Assembly: GCA_033856235.1 (NCBI GenBank)
Contig: JAWVFI010000078.1
Location: forward strand, 1-64,000
Origin: DASXRU01 sp033856235
Lineage (GTDB): Bacteria; Acidobacteriota; Blastocatellia; Pyrinomonadales; Pyrinomonadaceae
Direction: 5' to 3'
DNA length: 64,000 nt
Under the pieces are notes generated by a model, which was not told the DNA's origin, searched no databases, and saw nothing but the letters and a program-made list of their open reading frames with translations. Positions 8,181-16,725 of this stretch are shown here, piece after piece. The translations under genes and the position numbers were made by a program. Positions within the stretch are counted from its first letter, which is position 1. The number at the start of each line of letters is the position of its first letter.

Positions 8181-8741
8181 ATGAGCGAGAAGGATGTAAT
8201 CAAAGAAACCCGGCCGCGCATGGAAGCGGTAATCGACGACGTGCGCCGGAAGCTGAGCACGGTTCGCACCGGCCGCGCCGCCATCAGTTTGTTGGACAAT
8301 GTGATGGTTGATTACTACGGCACGCCCACGCCGCTCACGCAAATGGCTTCGGTCCATGCTCCCGAGCCGCAAATGCTGACCGTGCAGCCGTGGGACCAGA
8401 CCCAGGTCGTTCCCGTTGAAAAAGCCATCCGGGCTGCCGATCTCGGCCTCAACCCCTCAAACGACGGCAAGCTGGTGCGCATCCCGATTCCGCCGCTAAC
8501 GGAAGAGCGCCGCAAACAACTTGCGAAGCAAGTGCATGAGATTGCCGAGGACCATCGCACCGCCGTGCGCAACGTTCGCCGGGACGCCAATGAACGCCTG
8601 AAGAAGATGTTCAAGGACAAAACCATTTCTGAGGACAACGAGCGAGACGGCCTCGAGGAAGTGCAGAAGCTGACAAATACTTTCATCGGCAGGATCGATG
8701 ATCTCGCCAAGAGCAAAGAGCACGAGCTCATGAGTGTTTAG
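8181..8741 (+). CDS. frr: Ribosome recycling factor
   Basis: Splits post-termination ribosomes with EF-G. 186 residues with the family block LSTVRTGRAAISLLDNVMVD followed by YYGTPTPLTQMA, then IPPLTEERRKQLAKQVH and RNVRRDAN. GGAG lies 5-8 bases before the ATG. Last gene of the rpsB-tsf-pyrH-frr group. Confidence 0.97.
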   Translation: MSEKDVIKETRPRMEAVIDDVRRKLSTVRTGRAAISLLDNVMVDYYGTPTPLTQMASVHAPEPQMLTVQPWDQTQVVPVEKAIRAADLGLNPSNDGKLVRIPIPPLTEERRKQLAKQVHEIAEDHRTAVRNVRRDANERLKKMFKDKTISEDNERDGLEEVQKLTNTFIGRIDDLAKSKEHELMSV

Positions 8742-8819
8742 CGTCTGCCGGCCACAGGCAAAGACCGCCTGATGTGACTACCGGTTCGTGGCAGAGCAAC
8801 TCCTAAACGGCAATCACAA

Positions 8820-9437
8820 ATGATCGCGCACCTTTCCGGAACTCTACTTTCCAAGCAACCGAATACCGTGATCGTTGACGTCGGCGGCGTAGGCTATGAA
8901 CTAATCATACCGGTCTCGACCTTTTATGAATTGGAAGAAACCGGCGCCCACACGCAGCTTCGGGTTTACACGCACGTGCGCGAAGAAGCCCTTCAGCTTT
9001 ACGGTTTCAAGACTGTCCGCGAGCGCGAACTCTTTCTGCAGATCATTTCCGTAAGCGGCATCGGACCAAAGATAGCGATCACCCTGCTTTCGGGAATGAA
9101 CGCGTCTGAAATCATCAATTCGATCCGCTCCAACAACCTCGCGCGCCTGACTTCGATCCCGGGCGTTGGGAGAAAAACGGCTGAGCGATTGGTGGTGGAG
9201 TTACGGGACAAGATTACCGCGCTCTCATCACCGGCGCTGGAAGAGGAAATTGCTGGCGAGTCCGGGGCCCGCGCGACGTCGCCGGATGTCATGCGCGATG
9301 ACGCGCTCTCGGCACTGTTGAATTTAGGCTACCAGAAGACTGCCGCGGAAAAGGCGATCAAGTCCGCTATCGACGAAGGCGGCGAACTTTCTTTGGACGT
9401 AATCCTGCGCCGCGGCCTGCGTTCACTCTCGCGATAA
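8820..9437 (+). CDS. ruvA: Holliday junction DNA helicase subunit RuvA
   Basis: Tetrameric junction-binding protein that loads RuvB. 205 residues: an N-terminal OB fold (MIAHLSGTLLSKQPNTVIVD, GVGYEL), two helix-hairpin-helix motifs (SVSGIGPKIAITLLS and SIPGVGRKTAERLVVEL), and the C-terminal RuvB-contact domain (DALSALLNLGYQKTAAEKAI). ruvB follows 63 bp downstream; ruvC is not in the window. Confidence 0.96.
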   Translation: MIAHLSGTLLSKQPNTVIVDVGGVGYELIIPVSTFYELEETGAHTQLRVYTHVREEALQLYGFKTVRERELFLQIISVSGIGPKIAITLLSGMNASEIINSIRSNNLARLTSIPGVGRKTAERLVVELRDKITALSSPALEEEIAGESGARATSPDVMRDDALSALLNLGYQKTAAEKAIKSAIDEGGELSLDVILRRGLRSLSR

Positions 9438-9500
9438 AACTCAGCAGGCACTATCTGGTGTTGACGATTTTTCAATTCCAAGTCACGATCCGTCTCGACC

Positions 9501-10544
9501 ATGTCGAACCAAGCTCAGCCGGCAGAAGTTAGGAATAGCCCTCCCTCCGAAGACGATAAGCAATACGAGCTATCGCTACGCCCTACCCGTCTGGCTGAGT
9601 ACATCGGCCAACGTCAGGCCAAAGACAATCTGCGCATCTACATGAAAGCCGCGCTGGGCCGCAAGGAAGCGCTCGATCATGTTCTCTTGACGGGCCCGCC
9701 AGGCTTGGGGAAAACGACGCTGGCGCACATTATCGCCAATGAAATGGGGGCGGAGCTGCGAGGGACAGCCGGCCCAGCTATTGAGAAGACGGGAGACATC
9801 GCGGCCCTGCTTACCAACTTGCAGGAAGGCGACGTCCTGTTCATTGATGAAATTCATCGCCTGATTCCGGCGCTCGAAGAGAAACTCTACCCGGCCATGG
9901 AGGACTATCACCTGGACTTATTAATCGGCCAGGGCACCGCCGCGCGATCCATCAAACTGGAACTGCCAAAGTTCACCCTGATAGGGGCGACCACGCGTGC
10001 AGGTTTGATTACCGCTCCTTTGCGCGGCCGGTTCGGGATCCAGTTCCACCTGGATTTCTATCCGAACGAGGATTTAGAAGTTATCTGCAAGCGTTCAGCA
10101 GAAATCCTGGGCGTGGAAATTGATGAGGGCGGGAGCCGCGAAATCGGGCGGCGCGCGCGTGGCACACCCCGAATAGTCAACCGGCTATTGCGGCGCGTGC
10201 GTGATTATGCCGAAGTTGATTACGACGGCCGCATTACCGAAGATGTCGCCCGCGATGCCCTCAACCGGATGGAAGTGGACACCTACGGGTTGGATGAGAT
10301 GGATCGTAAACTGCTGCTGACCATCATCGAGAAATTCGATGGCGGGCCGGTGGGCCTGGGCACGATTTCCGCCTCCATCCACGAAGAGAAGGACGCAATA
10401 GAAGAAATCATTGAACCTTATTTGATCCAGATCGGATTTCTTAATCGCACCCCCCGTGGCCGGATGGCGACCCCCCTTGCCTACCAGCATTTCGGCCTCC
10501 GGACCAATCGGCCCGATAAGCCCAGCCTCTTCGATCAAGTGTAG
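9501..10544 (+). CDS. ruvB: Holliday junction branch-migration ATPase RuvB
   Basis: AAA+ motor of branch migration, 347 residues. Opening motif LRPTRLAEYIGQ, Walker A GPPGLGKTTLAHIIANEMG, Walker B FIDEIHRL, sensor GATTRAGLITAPLRGRFG and winged-helix C-terminus (GPVGLGTISASIHEE, IQIGFLNRTPRGR). Complete and canonical. Confidence 0.97.
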   Translation: MSNQAQPAEVRNSPPSEDDKQYELSLRPTRLAEYIGQRQAKDNLRIYMKAALGRKEALDHVLLTGPPGLGKTTLAHIIANEMGAELRGTAGPAIEKTGDIAALLTNLQEGDVLFIDEIHRLIPALEEKLYPAMEDYHLDLLIGQGTAARSIKLELPKFTLIGATTRAGLITAPLRGRFGIQFHLDFYPNEDLEVICKRSAEILGVEIDEGGSREIGRRARGTPRIVNRLLRRVRDYAEVDYDGRITEDVARDALNRMEVDTYGLDEMDRKLLLTIIEKFDGGPVGLGTISASIHEEKDAIEEIIEPYLIQIGFLNRTPRGRMATPLAYQHFGLRTNRPDKPSLFDQV

Positions 10545-10564
10545 AACCAGAACGGGATCTTCCA

Positions 10565-11500
10565 ATGTCAGGTTTTGTAAAATGGCTGGCTTCCTTTACG
10601 CGTCACTCGTTCGGCGTTCGCAACGCTTCGCCCTGGATGACCATGATCGGTCACACCATTCATGAGTTTGATGAGAACGATCTGTTCACGTCGTCCGCGG
10701 CGATGAGCTATTTCGGGATCCTTACTCTCTTTCCCGCGCTGCTTTTGCTGCTCGCATTGAGTAACTGGATCGCCGCCGGCAGCCAGATGCTGACCCATGT
10801 AGTCCAGGTTTACCCGGGTTCCAGCAAATTCCTCAGCGACACTATTCGGGCGCTTTCCCATCTGGGCACCGGAGTAATCATCAGTTGTGTGATCGTCACC
10901 TTTTGGGCGGGCTCCTGGGTTTTTGCCGTGATCGAACGCGCCATGAGTCGCATTTGGCGCACCACGCCTCGCACTTTTCTTCACGGCCGTGCCCTGACCC
11001 TGGGCATGATCGGCATCGTCGGATTGTTGCTTTCGCTGTCGGTGGTGGTGACGTCGGTGCTGGTAGGCTTCCAGGAGATCGCTCTGCGCCTCTCTCCGCG
11101 GCAACTGGAGAATTATAAACTGCTGGGCTCAGTAGGAAGTTTGTTCTGGCAACTCGTCTTCGCCTTGGTAAGCATCCTCATTACGATCACTCTCTTTGTT
11201 ATCGTCTATCGTTTCATGCCGAATGCTTACGTGACGCTGCGCGATACGATCCCTGGCGCCGTGGTTGCCGGCTTGCTGTGGGAAGTGGCGAAGTACGTCT
11301 TTGCCTTGTGCGTCAATTACTTCCATTACGACGAGATCTACGGCTCCGTGGGTGCAGTCATCGCCGTGCTCACGTGGGGTTATGTCTCGAGCATCGTGCT
11401 CCTGTTTGGGGCCCAACTAACGGCTGTCTTTCATTATGAACATACCGACCAGTTAGAAGCGGTGCCCGCACCCGCCGAAGGTATTGCGTCCGTGTCCTAA
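10565..11500 (+). CDS. YihY/BrkB-family inner-membrane protein
   Basis: A 311-residue protein with about six membrane segments; the conserved start of the family (DENDLFTSSAAMSYFGILTLFPALLLLLAL) begins near residue 37. Further family features are WEVAKYVFALCVNYF, YGSVGAVIAVLTWGYVSSIVLLFGAQL. Once called ribonuclease BN by mistake; the true role (possibly lipid or solute transport) is unsettled. It starts 20 bp after ruvB and is probably co-transcribed. Confidence 0.85.
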   Translation: MSGFVKWLASFTRHSFGVRNASPWMTMIGHTIHEFDENDLFTSSAAMSYFGILTLFPALLLLLALSNWIAAGSQMLTHVVQVYPGSSKFLSDTIRALSHLGTGVIISCVIVTFWAGSWVFAVIERAMSRIWRTTPRTFLHGRALTLGMIGIVGLLLSLSVVVTSVLVGFQEIALRLSPRQLENYKLLGSVGSLFWQLVFALVSILITITLFVIVYRFMPNAYVTLRDTIPGAVVAGLLWEVAKYVFALCVNYFHYDEIYGSVGAVIAVLTWGYVSSIVLLFGAQLTAVFHYEHTDQLEAVPAPAEGIASVS

Positions 11501-11533
11501 TGCTCTCAAAGCGTCCTAAGCTCCTTCCCTGAA

Positions 11534-12571
11534 ATGCGCCTGGCTGATTTCGATTACGATCTTCCCGACAAGCTAATCGCCCAGCAGCCGGCAGTTCAAC
11601 GTGATGCCTCACGAATGTTAATTGTGGATCGGGCTAAGCAGACTTTCCATGATGCCTCCTTCCGCGACTTCCCTTCCTGCGTAGGATCCGGCGATCTGGT
11701 CGTGCTGAACAACACAAAGGTTTTCCCGGCCCGTCTGATTGGGAAAAGAGAGACTTCAGGCGGGCGCGTAGAACTATTTTTGATCCATGAAAGAGAGCCA
11801 GGCATTTGGGAAGCCCTGGTGAAACCCGGCCGTCGCATAACGGCAGGCGCCCGGATAAAGTTCGACAGGTCATCACTGCAGGCCGAAGTATTGCAATCCG
11901 TCGGAGAGGGAGTGCGGCTCGTTAGACTTACTTGCGACGGCGCGCTGGAGAAGGCATTCGAGGAAGCTGGGCAAGTTCCCCTCCCGCCGTACATCAAGCG
12001 TCCCGAAGGAAGTTTGGAGGATGATCGTGATCGTTATCAAACAGTTTACGCGCGTCATAGCGGGGCAATCGCGGCGCCTACTGCCGGTCTGCACTTTACA
12101 CCCGCAGTTTTGCAGGCTGTAACTGACCGGAGCGCCGCGATCGTGGAGATTACGCTGCACGTTGGCTACGGCACGTTTGAACCGGTCCGGGTTCAGAACA
12201 TCGCGCAGCACACCGTCGCACCGGAGCGATTTCAGATTGATACGGAATCTGCGGAAAAGATAAATCGCACTCGGCGCTCTGGCGGGCGAGTAATTGCGAT
12301 CGGCACAACCACCGCCCGGGCCCTGGAATCAGCGATTGATGGGGCTGGCAAGATCGCGACTGGAACCGACATCGCGCGGATTACCATTACCCCTGGGCAT
12401 CAGTTCAGGTCCGTCGATGCGCTCTTGACTAATTTTCACCTCCCACAGTCTTCGCTCCTTTTGTTGGTGGCGGCGTTTGCTGGACGAGACCTGATCATGC
12501 GCGCCTATGCACATGCGGTGGCAGCTGAATATCGCTTTTACAGCTATGGCGACTGCATGTTAATTCTCTAG
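11534..12571 (+). CDS. queA: S-adenosylmethionine:tRNA ribosyltransferase-isomerase
   Basis: Makes epoxyqueuosine in tRNA from preQ1-tRNA using the ribosyl part of AdoMet. 345 residues: DFDYDLPDKLIAQQPA at the start, FPARLIGKRETSGGRVELFL, PLPPYIKRPE, YARHSGAIAAPTAGLHFT, HVGYGTFEPVR and TNFHLPQSSLLLLVAAFAG. Complete. It follows the YihY-type gene by 33 bp. Confidence 0.96.
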   Translation: MRLADFDYDLPDKLIAQQPAVQRDASRMLIVDRAKQTFHDASFRDFPSCVGSGDLVVLNNTKVFPARLIGKRETSGGRVELFLIHEREPGIWEALVKPGRRITAGARIKFDRSSLQAEVLQSVGEGVRLVRLTCDGALEKAFEEAGQVPLPPYIKRPEGSLEDDRDRYQTVYARHSGAIAAPTAGLHFTPAVLQAVTDRSAAIVEITLHVGYGTFEPVRVQNIAQHTVAPERFQIDTESAEKINRTRRSGGRVIAIGTTTARALESAIDGAGKIATGTDIARITITPGHQFRSVDALLTNFHLPQSSLLLLVAAFAGRDLIMRAYAHAVAAEYRFYSYGDCMLIL

Positions 12572-12577
12572 GACCAC

Positions 12578-12606
12578 GTGACGCTGACGAGGCGTCAAGC
12601 TATAAT
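12578..12606 (+). promoter_or_regulatory. Candidate promoter of the rimI-like gene
   Basis: GTGACG (12578-12583) and a perfect TATAAT (12601-12606) are 17 bp apart, with the ATG 33 bp downstream of the -10. Confidence 0.5.
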
Positions 12607-12639
12607 GGCGCACGCATCATTTCCGGGAACCAGGGAACA

Positions 12640-13197
12640 ATGGCAGTACTTAAGAAATTTCGTTCGCGTTGGTGGTCACAAAATGAGCCGCCCACTTCAT
12701 ACCCGGTTCCAGCCGAACCGGCGCTCGCTGCGGATCAAATCGGATCCGTTTACGACGTTCGCCCGCTGACCATTTCACAACTCGATGAGTGTTGGCGACT
12801 CGATCAGCGGTGTTTCGTTGATGGCGAGGCCTATAGCCGCGAGACCTTTGATTATCTGCTGACGGCATCAGAATCTGTTTCTTATCGGGCAGTGACCACG
12901 GCGGGCGCTATGGCCGGTTTCGTGATTGGCCTGGTGGAACCGGATCACACCGGACACATCACCACCATCGGAATAGCTCCCGAACACCGGCGGCGAGGAA
13001 TCGCAAGTTCACTAATGCAGAAGGTGGAAAATGGGTTTCACCGGAGGAATGTACGGCTAGTGCGTCTGGAAGTTCGCGCCGCCAACGTTCCGGCTCAGAA
13101 GCTCTACCTCAACCTCGGCTACGCAGTCACGCAAAACCTTCCCAGATACTACTCAAACGGAGGCGACGGCCTCTTAATGGTGAAATCAATAGAATAG
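12640..13197 (+). CDS. GNAT acetyltransferase, RimI-like
   Basis: 185 residues. The GNAT domain covers about 40-183, with strand VYDVRPLTISQLDECWRLD, the beta4 region HITTIGIAPEHRRRGIASSL holding the acetyl-CoA loop R-R-x-G-I-A, and VRLEVRAANVPAQKLYLNLGY. This resembles RimI, which acetylates ribosomal protein S18 N-terminally. The first 35 residues (basic, Pro-rich) are not part of the domain. Substrate unproven. Confidence 0.8.
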   Translation: MAVLKKFRSRWWSQNEPPTSYPVPAEPALAADQIGSVYDVRPLTISQLDECWRLDQRCFVDGEAYSRETFDYLLTASESVSYRAVTTAGAMAGFVIGLVEPDHTGHITTIGIAPEHRRRGIASSLMQKVENGFHRRNVRLVRLEVRAANVPAQKLYLNLGYAVTQNLPRYYSNGGDGLLMVKSIE

Positions 13198-13215
13198 ACC
13201 AGCGGTGGTGCGATC

Positions 13216-13800
13216 TTAGCTGCGGCGCAGTTCGGTGAGTACCTGCTTAGCAACTGCTTTGAGGGTATCGAAGACTCCGACGCCAGTGGAGGCAACTGCC
13301 TCAACTACCGGTTCGCCCTTGCGCTGAAGTTCCCCGGTCATGTCTTCGGCAGAGACGATCTGGGGCAGGTCGCGTTTGTTGAGCTGCAAAGCGTAGGGCA
13401 ACTTCATCAGGTCATAGCCCTGCGAGCTTAGGTTCTCTTCGAGGTTGTATAACGACTCGATATTCGCATCCATCCGCTCTTCCTGAGAGTCGGCAACGAA
13501 TACAACTCCATCAACGCCCTTCAGAATCAGTTTCCGGGAAGCGTCATAAAAAACCTGGCCCGGAACGGTATAGAGGTGAAACCTGGTCTTGAAGCCACGC
13601 ACGGTACCCAGTTCCAGAGGCATAAAATCAAAAAACAAAGTGCGATCCGTTTCGGTCGCCAAACTAATCATTTTTCCTCTGGATTGGGGGGCTGTAGAAT
13701 CAAATATGTATTGCAGATTCGTCGTCTTCCCGCACAGGCCAGGACCGTAGTAGACGATCTTGCAGTTGATCTCTCGCGATGCGTAGTTGATGAAGGTCAT
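13216..13800 (-). CDS. mglA: MglA-type small GTPase
   Basis: Ras-like GTPase that sets cell polarity, for instance for gliding or pili. 194 residues: MTFINYASREINCKIVYYGP at the start, P-loop GPGLCGKTTNLQYI, switch region LATETDRTLFFDFMPLE, PGQVFYDASRKLILKGVDGVVFVADS with the Walker B-like stretch, and LQLNKRDLP. The Rossmann-like core and the FxDFxP segment match bacterial MglA. The mglB-like gene lies 39 bp upstream on the same strand. Confidence 0.93.
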   Translation of the reverse strand: MTFINYASREINCKIVYYGPGLCGKTTNLQYIFDSTAPQSRGKMISLATETDRTLFFDFMPLELGTVRGFKTRFHLYTVPGQVFYDASRKLILKGVDGVVFVADSQEERMDANIESLYNLEENLSSQGYDLMKLPYALQLNKRDLPQIVSAEDMTGELQRKGEPVVEAVASTGVGVFDTLKAVAKQVLTELRRS

Positions 13801-13839
13801 AGTTCGTTTAATGATGCTCGGGGCTGTGAGCGTCGCACC

Positions 13840-14322
13840 TCATGAAAACAGGCTCTCGATGTCTTCATCGGTGATCTCGCCAAAGGGCAGATCCTCGCGT
13901 TGTTGGCGGTCCTCTGAACTTCGCTCGACCTCATCGAAAATGGCAGCCAGCTCTTGCGACACCTGGCGGGAGCGAAGCTTGACCAATCCCAGGCTCGACC
14001 GTTCATCAAAGACCACTAACAGCAGCAGTCTGCCCACGACACTAATGTGAATGCTTTCATGCTCACCTTCGTGTGAGAGCGTGGGAAACTCTTTTTCCCC
14101 AATCAATTCTGCCATGCCACCGGTAGCCGCCACGTTTCCGGCTGCCAACGAAGCCAGGCTCGTGGTATCCAGACCTGCCACATCGCCGTGTGTGGCGATT
14201 TGTTGGCCGTCCTTGTCCACGAGAAATACCACTCGAGCTGAAGCGTCCAGGCGCAGACGCGCCAACACCGCTTTGATCCGGTGGTATTCGTTCTCCCGCA
14301 TTACTATGGGACTGTCTGCCAT
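13840..14322 (-). CDS. mglB: MglB-type roadblock/LC7 protein
   Basis: 160 residues. Roadblock/LC7 fold, about 8-120: a helix with YHRIKAVLARLRLDASARVVFLVDKDG, then QQIATHGDV and TTSLASLAAGNVAATGGMAELIG, the layout of MglB, which serves as the GTPase-activating partner of MglA. The C-terminal 35 residues are charged and end in GEITDEDIESLFS, similar in position to the disordered MglB tail. Co-transcribed with the downstream GTPase. Confidence 0.9.
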   Translation of the reverse strand: MADSPIVMRENEYHRIKAVLARLRLDASARVVFLVDKDGQQIATHGDVAGLDTTSLASLAAGNVAATGGMAELIGEKEFPTLSHEGEHESIHISVVGRLLLLVVFDERSSLGLVKLRSRQVSQELAAIFDEVERSSEDRQQREDLPFGEITDEDIESLFS

Positions 14323-14694
14323 TAATACAGCTTCTTTTGCGTGCTCAGGACGAGTAGCGAAGTAGGTCGAACCGATTAACTGGCGGGGATTAGAATTGAG
14401 GGTTAAGTAGTTTACCCGGAAGGTCTTTCATTAACCCGCACGTAGACGAAAGACCCGTTTCAGCATTATTGATCCGGCCGAAACAACCGAAACTGACAGT
14501 AACATAGCGTACATAATCGCAGCAAGTGTTTTCCGGTGTTGACCAAAGCTTTCAAGAGTTCAACCATAAGACTCGTGGTGAAGCCGCAAACCCTACTCTT
14601 TAGTTGATTTAGAAGGAAGCCTATGTTAGAGTGCCGCGAGTCTTTCCAGGGCAACTCGTTTTGAGTTAGCCGTCCTTCGAAATCGGAGCTTTAC
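14323..14694. other. Intergenic region with candidate promoter of the H1-like/TPR gene
   Basis: No gene seen. TTGATT (about 14603) and TAGAGT (about 14626) are 17 bp apart on the plus strand and about 65 bp upstream of the next start. A divergent promoter for the mgl pair should also lie here but is not obvious. Confidence 0.4.
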
Positions 14695-15579
14695 ATGAGT
14701 AGTCCTATGGTTAAGGGCGTCAAAAGGTCTCCGTTGCGCTCCACCTCTCGTCAATCTTCAGCGTCCACAAGTAAAAGCCGCACCTTGGCGGGCAAGTCGG
14801 TGCGTTTGAAGCCGATCACCAAACGTTCGGCTACCGGCAAAGCCCCAGCAAAAAAGGCTAAGAAAGCAGCAGCGGTTTCAGCGCCAAAGGGACGGGTCAT
14901 TGCCAAGAAGAAAGTTGTAGCCGCGAAAAAACGTCCAGTTCCCAAGTCACAACCAGCGCAAAAAGCCCGAAAAGTGGCCCCGAAGGCCGCAATTCGATCA
15001 ACTAAGTCCAAGCCCGTCAGGATGAAAGCCCTGAAGCCGGCACTGCGCAGAACGCCACCCCCATTACCTCCGCCCAAACCGAAACCCACGCGTGACGAGG
15101 CTGCGGCACTCAAGGACTTTCAAAAGGCCCACAAGGAATTTGTCATGGGCCGATTTGCTGAAGCTCGGAATCAGTTTCGCGCACTGGTTGAGAAGTATTC
15201 AGGTGTCTCTGAGGTAACCGCGCGAGCTCGAACCTACTTGTCTGTGGCTGAGACCCGTTTACGTACAGAGACCATGTTGCCCCGCGACGCGGATTCCCTC
15301 TACGACCGCGGCGTGATTGAACTGAACCGGGGTGAATACGTCGCGGCACAGGAACTCTTTGAGCGTGCGCTCAAGCGAGAACCCACCGCCGGTCACGTTC
15401 ATTATGGGTTAGCCGCAACTCGTTCCCGATTAGGATCGATCGACCTGGCTCTGGCGTCGCTACGCAGTGCGCTTGACGCTCAGCCCAGTCTGCGCATCCG
15501 TGCTCAACATGATCAGGATCTCAATGCCCTCCGTACTGATCCTGACTTCGATAAACTAGTGTTTACCCCACGGCCTTAG
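14695..15579 (+). CDS. Histone-H1-like basic domain fused to TPR domain
   Basis: 294 residues in two unlike halves. Residues 1-130 are extremely rich in Lys, Ala, Pro and Arg (for example APAKKAKKAAAVSAPKGR), as in bacterial H1-like nucleoid proteins, and end in a proline run. Residues about 135-290 form TPR-like helices (FQKAHKEFVMGRFAEARNQF, YDRGVIELNRGEYVAAQELF, HYGLAATRSRLGSIDLALAS), closed by DLNALRTDPDFDKLV, a common end of such arrays. The basic tail may bind DNA, RNA or acidic polymers; the TPR half suggests protein partners. Specific function unknown. Confidence 0.75.
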   Translation: MSSPMVKGVKRSPLRSTSRQSSASTSKSRTLAGKSVRLKPITKRSATGKAPAKKAKKAAAVSAPKGRVIAKKKVVAAKKRPVPKSQPAQKARKVAPKAAIRSTKSKPVRMKALKPALRRTPPPLPPPKPKPTRDEAAALKDFQKAHKEFVMGRFAEARNQFRALVEKYSGVSEVTARARTYLSVAETRLRTETMLPRDADSLYDRGVIELNRGEYVAAQELFERALKREPTAGHVHYGLAATRSRLGSIDLALASLRSALDAQPSLRIRAQHDQDLNALRTDPDFDKLVFTPRP

Positions 15580-15699
15580 CTCGCCACGCATCGCTGCCCA
15601 GTTTTCCATTGCTCAACCTGCTGCCATCGTTTTGAGAGGCTTCTGCTTTTGGGTATCATTCCGTGACGACGTCCAGTCATTCGCGGGGAGGTCATAGAT

Positions 15700-16722
15700 T
15701 TGAGGACTGGTGAAACTCAGCGGGGTCTCAAGCTCGTCGCCATCGGCGGCGGTACCGGCCTGTCAACTTTACTGGCGGGTTTGAAAGAACTCGTGGGAAT
15801 CGATCGCCGCGACGCCAGACTTGAAACCCTGTCAGCAATTGTGACCGTGTCGGATGATGGGGGCAGTTCGGGTCGACTTCGGGACGAGCTGCAGATGCTG
15901 CCACCGGGCGACATCCGGAATTGTATGATTGCGCTGTCGGAAGATTCCACTTTGCTGTCCCGACTGTTTCGACACCGCTTTCGTGGTTCCGGGGAATTAG
16001 GCGGTCACAGTTTCGGCAATCTATTTCTGGCGGCGCTAACGGAAGTGACCGGTGACTTCGTCGAAGCAGTCCGGCTATCTTCAGAAGTACTGGCGAGCAA
16101 GGGCCATATCTTTCCCGCCACGATTAATGATATTCGGCTGGTTGCTGACTTAGAAGACGGCACGGAAGTGCGGGGCGAAACTCAAATCACCGCGTCGCGG
16201 GCGCCAATTCGCAAGTTGCGACTGGAACCGGAGACGTGCCTGCCGCTGCCCGCGGCCCTCGCTGCGATTCGCGCCGCGGATGTCATCACAGTGGGTCCAG
16301 GATCGCTTTACACCAGCATCCTGCCGAACCTTCTGGTCTCGCGCGTGGCCGAGGCCATCGGCAACTCCGCCGCGACGAAGATTTTCGTCTGCAACCTGAT
16401 GACTCAGCCAGGCGAAACTGACGGGTATACTGGCGCCCAACATCTGGAAACCGTGCGCAGCTATGCTCCGGAAATTAGTTTTGACTTTGTAGTAGTCAAC
16501 GATCGGAAGATTACAGCTGAACAGGCGGTGCGTTATGGGGCCGATGGGGCCCATCAGATTGAGGCTGAGAATATTGTGCTGGACAGCGGTGATACTGAGT
16601 TGGTGAAGGCCGACCTTTTGGATGATGATGAAAAGGTCCGCCACAATTCTGAAAGATTGGCACAGGTAGTGATGGCTTGTCAGGACATAGCACACTCGAT
16701 TGTTGGCGCCGGCATTCACTGA
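15700..16722 (+). CDS. yvcK: YvcK/CofD-like family protein
   Basis: 340 residues. The start GLKLVAIGGGTGLSTLLAGL, VTVSDDGGSSGRLRDEL, PPGDIRNCMIALS, HSFGNLFLAALTE, PGSLYTSILPNLLV and CNLMTQPGETDGYT are the family blocks. YvcK proteins bind UDP-sugars and affect cell shape and wall precursor supply under gluconeogenic growth; the fold is that of 2-phospho-L-lactate transferase. The start is TTG at 15700, with GGGGAGG 8 bases before. glmU begins 3 bp after the stop, which fits a shared role around UDP-GlcNAc. Confidence 0.92.
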   Translation: MRTGETQRGLKLVAIGGGTGLSTLLAGLKELVGIDRRDARLETLSAIVTVSDDGGSSGRLRDELQMLPPGDIRNCMIALSEDSTLLSRLFRHRFRGSGELGGHSFGNLFLAALTEVTGDFVEAVRLSSEVLASKGHIFPATINDIRLVADLEDGTEVRGETQITASRAPIRKLRLEPETCLPLPAALAAIRAADVITVGPGSLYTSILPNLLVSRVAEAIGNSAATKIFVCNLMTQPGETDGYTGAQHLETVRSYAPEISFDFVVVNDRKITAEQAVRYGADGAHQIEAENIVLDSGDTELVKADLLDDDEKVRHNSERLAQVVMACQDIAHSIVGAGIH

Positions 16723-16725
16723 TTC

